DNA of 55,594 nucleotides from a virus: the IMG/VR virus record IMGVR_UViG_3300007770_000016, positions 1-55,594 of that record; one strand, written 5' to 3'. Below are positions 10,401-18,667 of this stretch, one piece after another. The notes under the pieces are model-generated. The model was not told the DNA's origin, searched no databases, and worked only from the letters and a program-made list of their open reading frames with translations. How positions within the stretch are numbered: the first letter of the stretch is position 1; each line of letters begins with the position of its first letter. The position numbers and the translations under genes are program-made.

Positions 10401-11183
10401 TCTAAAAGGGAGGACACCATTACAGGGTCAGCTGTGGGATCGTGGAACGGGAAAACCAGAACAACACTTTTACATTTTGATAAAGACACGAGGTTTAGAA
10501 TCTCCGCAGTAGCAGGCTCTACTTTCACGATTGATCCCTCTACTTCAGGTCATGAATCAGTTGCTCCTGTATTTGATACGGGAGCTCTTTCTTGGATTGG
10601 GGCTTATGTTTATTGTATCTCCTCAACTAAAGAAAGTAATATAGGAAAGAAATGTCAAATCGTTAATCATTCAGGTACCCCCGTTGTTGTTACTTACCAA
10701 AACTTAGATTCGGGTTGGACTCCCGCAGTAGGAGATAGAATTGCAATTTCTCCTGTATATGTGAAGTGGGGAGGCTCGTTGCTTGGATATAATGATCCAA
10801 TGGATCCACAAAACCCCACTCCTAGTGGGATGCATATAGTAAGAAAGGCATCTGCATTCTCTTGTTATTTTAGTGATGTATCTGGTGCTCCCACTACTGA
10901 TACTGTAAATGAAGAGGATTTGTTTTATAAAGCATCTGTATACGAAGGGGATTCTACAACAGCACTATCTACTGGTATCCCTAAGAATTTAAGTGGGAAT
11001 ATTGTTACTTCTATTCTTGAGGGAGAATCTACTAATTGGGCATCTATGGATACTCATGGGGTCAGGGGTATAGCACTCGCTCCTGCTCTAGAAGTATTTT
11101 GCCCCGACCTTGATTTTAGACTTTTGTCGGTTATCATTGAAGGAATGATTCTACCTACTCTTAGAACTGAAAGGGCTACTTAA
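7410..11183 (+). CDS. Large tail protein, nozzle-like (1257 aa)
   Basis: The N-terminus carries VDMSVRGGIRPFPGF, a type of opening seen in phage tail nozzle and stabilisation proteins. Residues about 190-640 contain repeated beta domains of the pattern TITI..F.I....(40 aa)..A..L..AI......I..G.V.LT....G..GN..I....GG, common as insertion modules in virion proteins. The C-terminal half includes a beta-propeller-like section with YYINNKGMKSIDAQGRL. The length exceeds T7 gp12 (794 aa), mostly through the insertions. Placement between the fibre/glycosylation genes and the ejection-type proteins agrees with a tail component. An in-frame TATAAT-6 nt-ATG at 10788-10803 is probably coincidental. Confidence 0.5.
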   Translation: MNERKIKWNYNLVGTSEDKSGTRTSTPSKSSYEVVGVDMSVRGGIRPFPGFKKVHTFTSLRTETNHSSASEVIDVFPISFRVGTDQFGYGFVYRAKRPGDTSVSDIYMDYRIEGKDSGAWTTGEDIKLGVATSAPMDVVVFGRYVYVLVKGEEPILFYVGYGVSAAAAGSVTIEAFGSITKGTPSTADLVVVDYTAIDTATPDNFKLNPTDGSGVMTFEASATTTDATHFKVELSNAQTVTNIRTMLQLAGNEKFNAGLPSGSTITISQNVGGTAGDKANSTTCAAGILTIANFTGGAGTADSIVLKNTVGQSRIIHAGTENENFSTNSVTDYAAFKPETDNPTTATNLATVVNAHTNFTASEGQNSVNISQATTSINGNQVIGLNLTVSTCITKVDFEGGAGAGYGTDYLRVIETDTGPGLQPPLISPNDTDVTTVGALDVSSASYPSNAQVFTAQTVGSHWYATPEDMDNVADLDSGGYGVAYYLEDPDTGRKTSLSKVAMVKPENLVEKATGSITCLDNAEQNYDGKTITIKDHVDYPDKGKQVVFTIDSDTSGTAVKVSDTSYTIKIDGAADKEAVAALVHAGIDLAHTNNDLNITPTYTASTDVINLTHDKGTLDGNATISTSGGAVFTVVGMTGAENFDPGYIGLEIVYDSTKFTKARIFRSVKLEDAGGSYVASVVQLDKIITLQDYWTTNQDDPSTGLPFEDTADAFEDYRRAIYYFRLSDLALIYQDPYVDRSIFDENMSKAGTGIEFDGILITSNSSGDSGSSQSDGDSSTDRFRGVGEFRWSSMAESSPELFPPENYFVPSKVSNHVVTFERSAGAVLGFAENIIMHISREFTGNISYMKILPVHEGYGIVNKRATESVGPFTYYINNKGMKSIDAQGRLDSLHAIDKLVEEWGSEYGSLSMGYDSESSVLFILNSAQKKAACMWFSTSSVSELHDLPFDLVKTGEWPSDLNDQNSDLTQRAFFLQNAPNLSDTPAHWSPCVWIADSKREDTITGSAVGSWNGKTRTTLLHFDKDTRFRISAVAGSTFTIDPSTSGHESVAPVFDTGALSWIGAYVYCISSTKESNIGKKCQIVNHSGTPVVVTYQNLDSGWTPAVGDRIAISPVYVKWGGSLLGYNDPMDPQNPTPSGMHIVRKASAFSCYFSDVSGAPTTDTVNEEDLFYKASVYEGDSTTALSTGIPKNLSGNIVTSILEGESTNWASMDTHGVRGIALAPALEVFCPDLDFRLLSVIIEGMILPTLRTERAT

Positions 11184-12547
11184 TGGCTTTATACAAAAAT
11201 TGGGGAAAGAATTCTGGAGACTCCGAGTTTTTTGGTAGTTGGTATGGACCGGGAGGTACTCCTGCTTATAAGGGAAGTCAGCCATTCCACAAAGAAGGTT
11301 ATCCTTCTCAAAAAGGAAACTTCCAAGAAAACCCGTGGCAAACAGGTTATGATTGGAATAAATATTCTGAGGCCGTTCGTAAGGATGTTTATGGTAGGGG
11401 AAACTATAGCTTAATGGGTGCTATGGGTCAGGCTGGATTATACGACTACACTAGACTACAAGCAGCAGGTGAAAAACAAGTAGGCCTAGCACAAGAAAAT
11501 ATTGATCATCTTCTTGCCGGAAAAAATGAATCTATGGCAAGATCGCAGGGAATGTTAGATGCTTCTTCAGCAAGAGAAATGGAAATGGATGCTCTTTATG
11601 AAGACTATATGGCAGACCGTAAAGGAGAAGAATCTGCTTACTTTGATCAACTATTTGGGAGAACCGGAACGGGTGGAGTAATGGGAGGCATAAGAGGTAA
11701 AGTTGAAGATGCTCAAAAACAATCTAGACGCGCATCGGACCAAGCCGTAGGTTATGGGAAACAAGCCCTAGAAGACATTAAAGAATATGGTGTCGAAATG
11801 GGACAAGGGGCCCAAGCGGGATATGCTGCTAGAGCAGAAGCAGAAATTGAAAGTTTAAATAGTAATCCAAACATTCCTGAGGGGATTCGAAGTAGGATAG
11901 AATCGGACGTTAGAAAAAGAATAATGGGAGAAGGTAGACAAGTAGCAGCGCAGTTGGCCAGTAAAGCACAAGATGCCACTACTGCACAATCAAATGTGGT
12001 GGCTGGTCTTCTAACCCAAAAATCTAATTTGTTATCATCACAAGCCGAGACTGAGATGAACCTCGGAACCCTTGAAATGGGAACTAGAACATCTGCAGAA
12101 CAATGGAAAGCCCAAAGAGATGATCAATTACTCAAAAATAGAACGGCCATGAAACAGGCATTTTCCCAATTAAATAATCAAATTAGACAACAAACAGATG
12201 CTACTTTAACAGATTGGGATGCTAGAATTTCGGGTGGGATAATGGCAAAACAAGAAATAGTAGGTAAATCAATCGCTTCCTTAATGGATCAAGTAACAGC
12301 ACAGTTTGCTGCGGTTTCATCTTTAGGTAAAGATGCGGTAGCTGCAGCTAGATTACCCGGTGCTGATCAAGAGCTTATGGATAAATTTGCATCTGAATAC
12401 AATATTGATTTCAGTAGAACTTCATTAGCCGCTGCTCAAAGGTGGGTATCCAGTAGGTATGGAGATTCAAAATATAGAAACGCCTCGCTAAGGGCTTATG
12501 GGCAAATGCCTCGTGGTCAAAATGTTTACTTCAAAGATAGAGCTTAA
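11183..12547 (+). CDS. Putative internal virion/ejection protein (454 aa)
   Basis: The N-terminal 80 residues are rich in Gly, Tyr and Trp. The remainder is predicted helical, rich in Ala, Gln, Glu and Lys with long coiled-coil-like stretches (LAQENIDHLLAGKNESM; QLASKAQDATTAQSNV). No catalytic motif is visible. Together with the following 798-aa helical protein it resembles the run of internal core/ejection proteins that follows the tail genes in podoviruses. The assignment rests on composition and position. The start overlaps the preceding stop (TAATG) and there are only 2 nt before the next gene. Confidence 0.45.
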   Translation: MALYKNWGKNSGDSEFFGSWYGPGGTPAYKGSQPFHKEGYPSQKGNFQENPWQTGYDWNKYSEAVRKDVYGRGNYSLMGAMGQAGLYDYTRLQAAGEKQVGLAQENIDHLLAGKNESMARSQGMLDASSAREMEMDALYEDYMADRKGEESAYFDQLFGRTGTGGVMGGIRGKVEDAQKQSRRASDQAVGYGKQALEDIKEYGVEMGQGAQAGYAARAEAEIESLNSNPNIPEGIRSRIESDVRKRIMGEGRQVAAQLASKAQDATTAQSNVVAGLLTQKSNLLSSQAETEMNLGTLEMGTRTSAEQWKAQRDDQLLKNRTAMKQAFSQLNNQIRQQTDATLTDWDARISGGIMAKQEIVGKSIASLMDQVTAQFAAVSSLGKDAVAAARLPGADQELMDKFASEYNIDFSRTSLAAAQRWVSSRYGDSKYRNASLRAYGQMPRGQNVYFKDRA

Positions 12548-12549
12548 TC

Positions 12550-14946
12550 ATGGCAGAATTACAACCTTCAGTTACATCCCAATCAACACAAAATATTGCT
12601 ACAGGATCCGCAAACCTTAGGGCTGAAGCGGATCGTCAGGCTAGGCTTGATACTGAAGCCAAAAGGCTTAAGGCACAGGCTATTGAAGCAGAAAATAAAA
12701 GAAAACATCAAACCTGGGAGCGACAAGAAAAACAAGAGTGGGATAGGCAACAAGCAGAAGAGGGTTATGATCGTTTAAGGGAAGAGAACGACAGGATATT
12801 AAAAGAGAAACGAAAACAACAATTACTAGATCAGCTAGATGCTGAACAAGATCGTCTAAACGCGGCACAAGCATCAGCCCAAAATCATGCCACAACTACG
12901 GCTGTGACCCATATAGACAACGCAACAAAAAATGCTTATAAAAACTATCTTACCGCAAAGAACCAACCCCAAGAAGAGAGTGGGGGGTATACTCCTACGT
13001 TTGGAGGAGTACCGGGCATGTTAGCGGGAGCTCTGTTAGGTACTACGCCAGAATCAGAAGAAGATCCTAGTTTTTTAGATCAAGTAATGGAAGGGGATCT
13101 TTACCAAAAATATGGTTCAGATGAAGCGTGGGCCCCATATACAGATCTTAATAGGCCCATGCAAATAGACAAACAAACAGGTATCGCATCATCAATTCTT
13201 GCGGATATGGACGCTGAACAAACAGACGCATTGGCAGAACTAATTAAAGAATTTGGTCCTATTAAGAAAAATTTATATAACGAAAAGGGAGACCTTGACG
13301 ATGAAATTAGTACTTTCATCGGAAATATCGGACAACAACTTGTTAATATTTCGACACTGGAAGCGGAAACCTTTCGTAAAATCCAACAACTATTTGACCC
13401 TAGTGGGGGGTCTATAGATTGGACAAAGGTTGTAGGCGGGTTAGACTCTTCCACTGGTAATGTAAGAGCAGCAGAACTTTCGACTGGTATCCCATGGGGT
13501 CTTGGGGGTTTAAATCTTCCTCTTGGGATGATAGCTAATGCAGATCAACTTCCCTTCTATGATGAAGTTGTTGGCAAGGGAGAAAGCGAATGGTTCAATA
13601 ACTATTTTCAGGAAGATTGGGCAAACCATCTTAGTAGCGTAGTTGGAAATGCTAGAGGTAACTCTAAAGCAGCAGTAAGAGAACTTATAGGTAATAGGAT
13701 GACCGACGATGAGTTTAACGGTGTATGGGGAGCAGACGGCTCCGGACTAAATACTCCCAATAATTATGTTGCTTTTGGTGAGTCTCTTGTGGGAACCCAA
13801 TTAGATATGAAAGAGAAAAAGTACAATGCAGGTTTAGCTTTGCACGTAAGAAATGCAGCTGGAAAAAGTCTCACGGCAAAAGAGCAAGCTTCCTTAGAAG
13901 CATGGCAACGACAGGTGGGTGCCTCAGATCAGAATCCTGTTTTGAATCCTAATCTCTACAATCCAGATACCCCGGGTGGGTTAGAACAATTCGCATATAG
14001 CCCTAGAAGTGTTTCTAGTGGAGTAACAATTTTAACTCGTCAAATAGCAAACGGACTTCGAGATTGGGACGAGGGAGCAGCAAATGCACTAGAAAGAATT
14101 ATGCCCATTTTACAAGACTTCGATAATGCGGAATCAACAAATGACGATGATTACAATAGAGCCTCTAGTCGAATTCAGGCTGTATTAGAAGAAGAGGGAG
14201 TGGGTTCTTCTTATCTTATAATTAGAACTATTGCTAAAGAATTAAGTGGTGCACGAGAACTAGCGGGTGGTGAACAAGGCGAAGGCACCATTGGATTACC
14301 TAAAAATGCAGGACAAATATTCGATAAAAATTTAGGATTACATGACGATGAACTGCATACCGCAACAGGTGTTTATCATGATGTTTTAGATAAGGTGAGT
14401 AATCTTGGAATGACATTCTTAAACTTAACGAATAAAAATAATACACAAGCAAATTCCGATATTCTGAGTAAGGGACTTGAGAAATCTCTACAAGAATTAG
14501 ATATCTATTCTGGTGAAACCCGGACAGTAACTATAGGAGAGGGGGCTGAAGCTGTAGAGTATGAAGTTCCTGAATTAGACACCGACTTCGTAGACAAATT
14601 TACTGGATGGGTAGAGAAAAATTTAGGGGACAAATACGGTCCAGAATACACAGATAAGATTAGTGAGTCTGTTATACGATCAGCTATGGGTGGAAACTTT
14701 GGACCGGGAATGAGTCCTATCGAAAAAGAATATAGTCAATATCAAGATGTGTTTGATCAAATGCTCGAGTTTGATTTTAAGGAAGATGAAGTAATGTCAG
14801 GGCTTAAAGATAAAGAATCTGAAGCATTAAAACAAACCGAAGATGTTGTAACTCTACGACGGAAACTAGCAAAAGCAATAGCTGCTGATGCTTCAACGGC
14901 CAATATAAAAAGAATAGAAAAACAAATTAAGGAACTTGAGGATTAA
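12550..14946 (+). CDS. Putative internal virion/ejection protein (798 aa)
   Basis: An N-terminal highly charged coiled coil (about residues 20-115, rich in Arg, Gln, Glu and Lys) is followed by a Gly/Pro-containing linker with GMLAGALLG and a long mixed region ending in another coiled coil (about 755-798). No enzymatic motif was found. Size, helical content and position after the 454-aa protein suggest a core or DNA-ejection protein; this is inferred. Its stop overlaps the next start (TAATG). Confidence 0.45.
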   Translation: MAELQPSVTSQSTQNIATGSANLRAEADRQARLDTEAKRLKAQAIEAENKRKHQTWERQEKQEWDRQQAEEGYDRLREENDRILKEKRKQQLLDQLDAEQDRLNAAQASAQNHATTTAVTHIDNATKNAYKNYLTAKNQPQEESGGYTPTFGGVPGMLAGALLGTTPESEEDPSFLDQVMEGDLYQKYGSDEAWAPYTDLNRPMQIDKQTGIASSILADMDAEQTDALAELIKEFGPIKKNLYNEKGDLDDEISTFIGNIGQQLVNISTLEAETFRKIQQLFDPSGGSIDWTKVVGGLDSSTGNVRAAELSTGIPWGLGGLNLPLGMIANADQLPFYDEVVGKGESEWFNNYFQEDWANHLSSVVGNARGNSKAAVRELIGNRMTDDEFNGVWGADGSGLNTPNNYVAFGESLVGTQLDMKEKKYNAGLALHVRNAAGKSLTAKEQASLEAWQRQVGASDQNPVLNPNLYNPDTPGGLEQFAYSPRSVSSGVTILTRQIANGLRDWDEGAANALERIMPILQDFDNAESTNDDDYNRASSRIQAVLEEEGVGSSYLIIRTIAKELSGARELAGGEQGEGTIGLPKNAGQIFDKNLGLHDDELHTATGVYHDVLDKVSNLGMTFLNLTNKNNTQANSDILSKGLEKSLQELDIYSGETRTVTIGEGAEAVEYEVPELDTDFVDKFTGWVEKNLGDKYGPEYTDKISESVIRSAMGGNFGPGMSPIEKEYSQYQDVFDQMLEFDFKEDEVMSGLKDKESEALKQTEDVVTLRRKLAKAIAADASTANIKRIEKQIKELED

Positions 14947-15263
14947 TGGATTGGAAAAAGATTTCTCGAAAGTTAGTAGAAGACCATAAAGATAAAGGTT
15001 CTTCTATTATAAATTTAACCCCCCACTCTAAAGGGGGTGAGGTTGTTAATTTATCTACAGATGACTTTTGTTTAGAACTTACCGGGAAAGAACTATCTAC
15101 TAAAAAGGTTAGAAGGTTTTTGTGGGAGAATCGAAAGAAGAGGGCCCTCAACAGAAAACACGGAATCATCTGGTCAGCATACCTTGAAGATGAAGATAAG
15201 TCCTATGTTGGAGTGGGGGCTATTACAGACCCAAAAGTTGCAGCACGCATGGAAGGTAACTAA
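14946..15263 (+). CDS. Small hypothetical protein (105 aa)
   Basis: A basic protein with a Lys/Arg-rich middle (KKVRRFLWENRKKRALNRK, about 60-78) that suggests nucleic-acid or protein contact. It is locked into the operon, since both its start and its stop overlap neighbours by one base (TAATG). No family is recognised. It lies between an ejection-type protein and the SLOG-domain protein and may act with them. Confidence 0.55.
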   Translation: MDWKKISRKLVEDHKDKGSSIINLTPHSKGGEVVNLSTDDFCLELTGKELSTKKVRRFLWENRKKRALNRKHGIIWSAYLEDEDKSYVGVGAITDPKVAARMEGN

Positions 15264-17191
15264 TGCCTTCCGAAGATCAAATTTTAAGGCAGAAGATAGC
15301 AGATGCTATGGCTAATATTCAGAATGCCTTTACGGATCAATCATCTACATATAAAGGCAAAACCACGGTTAAGATGGACATGGATCTTAATTGGAAGGTA
15401 AAGACTTTTGATGGAAGAGTTATCCATAAAAAGGGACCTCGTAAGTTTACACAGAAAATGATTGTGTCTTTGTTAAGGGACAGACCCGATTTAATCGAGG
15501 ATATTAATTTATTAACTAACGGGTTACGAGGAGAAATGAGTAAGGGTGTAAGAAATCCATCCGGATTAAATATATCTCACGCCTCAAAGTTTTTAACAGG
15601 TTATCTTCCTGACGGAGGTACCTATCCAAAACCAAATCCTAACGCGGGTAGAGGTGTACATTTTCTGTTACCCCAAGCATGGATAGATCCGAAGAGGGGA
15701 TTGTTAACAAAACTTCGATCTGCTCTATTAAATAAGAATACGGTTAGAAAAATCTTAGAGATTCCCGGAGGGGAGACAAAGTTATCCCATCTAATTGTTA
15801 ACTTAGACAGGTTACTAGATACAACAGGTTCGGCTACTGTACAACCAGAAGGAATCGATCCCCTTAAAGCGGCTAAAGAAGAAAGAAACTACTTACGACA
15901 AGGACAACAAAGAGGAGCCTTCGCTCCTATTCCATCTGCTGATCCCACACCAACGAGACCTGTAGAATTAAGCAAAAAAGATTATGTAAAGCGTTTAATG
16001 CAGAGGAATTACTTTCAAATACAAAATGCAGATCGAGTAATTGCTGCTGCTCCTATAATCATTAATAATACTGCTGTTCAAGGCGGTACAAATGCTGCTG
16101 TTCAAATGGGAATTAATAAAGGTATTCCTGTTAACGTATTTAATTTAACTGATAATCTTTGGTACGAATGGCATGGGGATTCTGAGAAGTTTATAAAGTC
16201 ACAACCTCCTTCTCTCTCCCATACAAAACGGTTCGCGGGGATAGGTAGTCGCAGATTAACAAAGCAAGGTGAAAATGCAATAAGAGAATTGTTTAAAGGA
16301 CCTATACCTAAAGGATTAATAATAGATTCAGGAGGGGCTCGGGGTGCTGATACGTTGTTTGAAAATCTAGGGAAGAAAGCTGGTTATGAAGTAAAAGCTC
16401 ATTCCTTTGAAGGACACAGTACCACATCTAAAAATAGAGTGATTCATTCTGCAACAGAATTAAAAAAAGCCAATCCGTTTCTTAGACGAGGTGCTTCTTT
16501 ACTTGATTTCTATACTCCCGGAATAACACAGGTTGGAGATCGAGCATCTAGTGCCATGATACAAGAGTTGATGCGTAGGGGTTTATTGGAAGAAGGTAGA
16601 AGTGGAAAGTATTTAACTAGTGCCGAGGCTGGGTTATTGATTGATGCGGATATAGAAAAGGGTATATCAGAGGCTAGATCGAAAAGGGTAAGTACAAAAG
16701 ATCCCGTCTCAAGTTTGATTAAAACCGAACTTCCTAGTGGTAAAGTGACAGAGATAGGAGATATTGTAGAGGGGAGTAAAAAAGGAAAACCCATACCTTT
16801 TGGTTATGGCCCAAGCAAATATTTCGGTACTCCGGGAATTTCCCATCAATTAGATAAGACACCCACAAGTAATAAACAGTTTGAACACATTAAGAATATT
16901 TCTCGATTTAAATCTACTCTTCCAGGAACCAAGGTTAGTCCCATGATTAACCTTACGAACTGGATACAACAGTCTACCCAAGGTGGAGTGGGGGCTATTA
17001 ACGCTGCAGAGGCAACCGAATCTTTTGTTAAAGCAAAAACCTTCCCTGCAACATCGGAGTTTTTTACTAAGATACGTAAGCCAATACATTTATCTAGAGC
17101 TGCTAGGGGGTTACCATTAATTGCAATCCCCCTACTATTAGCAGGATTTTTTGGTACTATGAACGAAGATAGGGAATTACCCGTAAGTTAA
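15263..17191 (+). CDS. SLOG-domain virion-region protein with hydrophobic C-terminus (642 aa)
   Basis: Three SLOG/DprA-like elements are visible. NADRVIAAAPI leads to GGTNAAVQMGINKGIPV (about residues 258-288), the part that normally closes such domains. Then come FAGIGSRRL (324-332) and SGGARGAD (356-363), which normally open it. The halves are therefore in swapped order, either a circular permutation or two partial domains. SLOG proteins bind nucleotides or nucleotide-derived signals. A hydrophobic segment (RGLPLIAIPLLLAGFFG, about 614-630) ends the protein, as in other proteins of this arm. Its place among ejection-type genes suggests it is packaged and delivered to the cell; this is inferred. 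Confidence 0.6.
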   Translation: MPSEDQILRQKIADAMANIQNAFTDQSSTYKGKTTVKMDMDLNWKVKTFDGRVIHKKGPRKFTQKMIVSLLRDRPDLIEDINLLTNGLRGEMSKGVRNPSGLNISHASKFLTGYLPDGGTYPKPNPNAGRGVHFLLPQAWIDPKRGLLTKLRSALLNKNTVRKILEIPGGETKLSHLIVNLDRLLDTTGSATVQPEGIDPLKAAKEERNYLRQGQQRGAFAPIPSADPTPTRPVELSKKDYVKRLMQRNYFQIQNADRVIAAAPIIINNTAVQGGTNAAVQMGINKGIPVNVFNLTDNLWYEWHGDSEKFIKSQPPSLSHTKRFAGIGSRRLTKQGENAIRELFKGPIPKGLIIDSGGARGADTLFENLGKKAGYEVKAHSFEGHSTTSKNRVIHSATELKKANPFLRRGASLLDFYTPGITQVGDRASSAMIQELMRRGLLEEGRSGKYLTSAEAGLLIDADIEKGISEARSKRVSTKDPVSSLIKTELPSGKVTEIGDIVEGSKKGKPIPFGYGPSKYFGTPGISHQLDKTPTSNKQFEHIKNISRFKSTLPGTKVSPMINLTNWIQQSTQGGVGAINAAEATESFVKAKTFPATSEFFTKIRKPIHLSRAARGLPLIAIPLLLAGFFGTMNEDRELPVS

Positions 17192-17201
17192 GGAAACTAT
17201 T

Positions 17202-17603
17202 ATGCCACTACCAGCACTAATACCCGCAGCAGTTCCTGTCGCAATGAAGGGTCTCAATGCCCTCATGATTTATATGTTTGCTAAAGAGATGGGGATGTTT
17301 GATAAATATACAGAGGAAGGTTCTCGGATGATGTCGGGGATGGAAACGATGAAACCCGCGATGAATGCTCCCTTCTCCTCTTCTGCTGAGATGAAGGGTA
17401 TGGAAGCCGAGGCAGATACAATGGAAAGAATGGGGGATTGGGCAAACCAAATGGGGAAAGTAAAACAGAATTATCAATCTATAGATAAGCAAAATCTCGA
17501 TAATCTTCTAACGGGGAAGCAAGCACTACTTACTAGGGCTTCCAGTTTAAGGCCTAGTATGCAACAATCAATTGCTTCACTCGTATCATCAGGAGCTATT
17601 TAG
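17202..17603 (+). CDS. Small Met-rich hypothetical protein (133 aa)
   Basis: The N-terminus is hydrophobic (LPALIPAAVPVAMKGLNALM, residues 3-22) and reads like a membrane-inserting helix. The rest is Met-, Ala- and Lys-rich and helical (MMSGMETMKPAM; GMEAEADTMERM). AAGGAA lies 7 nt before the ATG. The stop TAG shares a base with the GTG start of the next gene. Family not recognised; a minor virion or ejection component is a guess from position. Confidence 0.5.
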   Translation: MPLPALIPAAVPVAMKGLNALMIYMFAKEMGMFDKYTEEGSRMMSGMETMKPAMNAPFSSSAEMKGMEAEADTMERMGDWANQMGKVKQNYQSIDKQNLDNLLTGKQALLTRASSLRPSMQQSIASLVSSGAI

Positions 17604-18178
17604 TGGTAGCCCCTGGTTTAAGAGCATTTCTTCGTACTGATTCCTTACGTAAAGCGTGGGATTTAGCAAAAGGTACTAAGGCAGGACAGGCCCTTAGGGG
17701 TGCTGGGATGTATGCTGGATCTGCAAGTAATGTGATTACGGGTGTTCCGGGTGCTAAGTGGGCTATGAAACACCCGTTTATAGCAGGTCCCGCACTCTAT
17801 TTGGGGGGTAAACATATAGGTGCAGACATGATTGCTAAACCTATGTATGAGTCCTTTACAGATGTTAATAGTCCTTATCGACAGATGATAATGGATAGTA
17901 AGCAGAGGAGAGCAGAACAAAAGTTAGCTTTGAGGACGAGAGTACAATATGAAGATGTACAAAGAAGAGCTGCCCAAGCAGCTATGCGACTTGCAGCATT
18001 AGACCCTCATCTATACAATGAAGTGATGGCGGGGCGAAGCCTTCCTAAAGACGCTGTTGTCTTTGGGGGTCAGCCTCGTACAGATTTAATGGAAGAACTC
18101 GCTATGGGAATGGCCCAAGGGCAGTTCAAAGAACCCCCATCAGCTCATGAAGAGTTGATGCAAGAGCTAGGAGCTTAA
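17603..18178 (+). CDS. Hypothetical virion-region protein (191 aa)
   Basis: The start is GTG overlapping the upstream TAG by one base. The N-terminal half is Gly/Ala-rich with amphipathic character (KGTKAGQALRGAGMYAGSA), and a helical, Arg/Gln/Ala-rich section spans about residues 100-140. No motif is recognised. The amphipathic, small-residue composition fits a membrane-interacting ejection protein, but nothing in the sequence proves it. The next gene starts 1 nt after the stop, preceded by GGAG. Confidence 0.5.
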   Translation: MVAPGLRAFLRTDSLRKAWDLAKGTKAGQALRGAGMYAGSASNVITGVPGAKWAMKHPFIAGPALYLGGKHIGADMIAKPMYESFTDVNSPYRQMIMDSKQRRAEQKLALRTRVQYEDVQRRAAQAAMRLAALDPHLYNEVMAGRSLPKDAVVFGGQPRTDLMEELAMGMAQGQFKEPPSAHEELMQELGA

Positions 18179-18179
18179 T

Positions 18180-18581
18180 ATGGCTGGTGAAGTAGCCCTA
18201 CCAATTACTGAATGTCCTGACACTATTGCCCATACTATTTGTGTACCCTTAGGGTCTACAGGTGGTGTAACAGTAGACAATCAATACATTTTTTATGCAG
18301 AACGAGATACTATTGTAGACGATGCTCGTTTAATTTGTGGTGTAGCCGATGCTGATGCTACTATGAAATTAACCACTGCTGCTACCGGAACTGTTGCTGA
18401 TGGCACAGATTTAACGTCTGCCTTAGCAATGAGCGGCACAGCGGGTACTCCCGTACAATTCACACTAACCACTACAGCGAATCTTATTCCTGCGGGTAAT
18501 TGGATTGGCGTAGAGATTACAGGTACTAGTACTGCATCTGAATGTATGGTTCAATTAAGACTTCGAACACGAATACGCTAA
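18180..18581 (+). CDS. Small beta-rich protein, possible decoration/fibre protein (133 aa)
   Basis: A Thr/Ala/Gly-rich, nearly helix-free sequence with regular alternating strands (TMKLTTAATGTVADGT; PVQFTLTTTANLIPAGNWIG) and Cys at 12, 22, 57 and 124. This is typical of small capsid decoration or fibre-head proteins, although no family is recognised. It is the last gene of its transcription unit, with a strong terminator starting 23 nt after the stop. An SD GGAG overlaps the end of the previous gene. Confidence 0.5.
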   Translation: MAGEVALPITECPDTIAHTICVPLGSTGGVTVDNQYIFYAERDTIVDDARLICGVADADATMKLTTAATGTVADGTDLTSALAMSGTAGTPVQFTLTTTANLIPAGNWIGVEITGTSTASECMVQLRLRTRIR

Positions 18582-18603
18582 TCCTTCTTGAGTCGAGGAT
18601 ACA

Positions 18604-18655
18604 AACCGGGCAGACGGCATGTAAGTAAACGCCCTCCGCTCTGCCCGGTTTTTCG
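18604..18655 (+). terminator. Rho-independent terminator
   Basis: AACCGGGCAGA (18604-18614) pairs perfectly over 11 bp with TCTGCCCGGTT (18640-18650). Additional inner GGC/GCC pairing is possible, and a run of five T (18649-18653) follows. It ends the unit that begins at 54406. The next -10 box starts at 18656, immediately behind the T run. Confidence 0.9.
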
Positions 18656-18667
18656 TATAATAAAATA
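18656..18667 (+). promoter_or_regulatory. -10 box for a probable leaderless mRNA
   Basis: A perfect TATAAT (18656-18661) lies exactly 6 nt before the ATG at 18668, with no Shine-Dalgarno sequence in between. Transcription should start at or next to the A of the ATG. No -35 match is seen 16-18 bp upstream, where the terminator stem lies. The same spacing occurs at 54394 (+), 37265 (-) and 25634 (-). Confidence 0.6.

Noticed and set aside
10788-10803. TATAAT then 6 nt then ATG within the 1257-aa gene
   Set aside because: Same geometry as the leaderless starts but in frame inside a long gene; two or three such strings are expected by chance.
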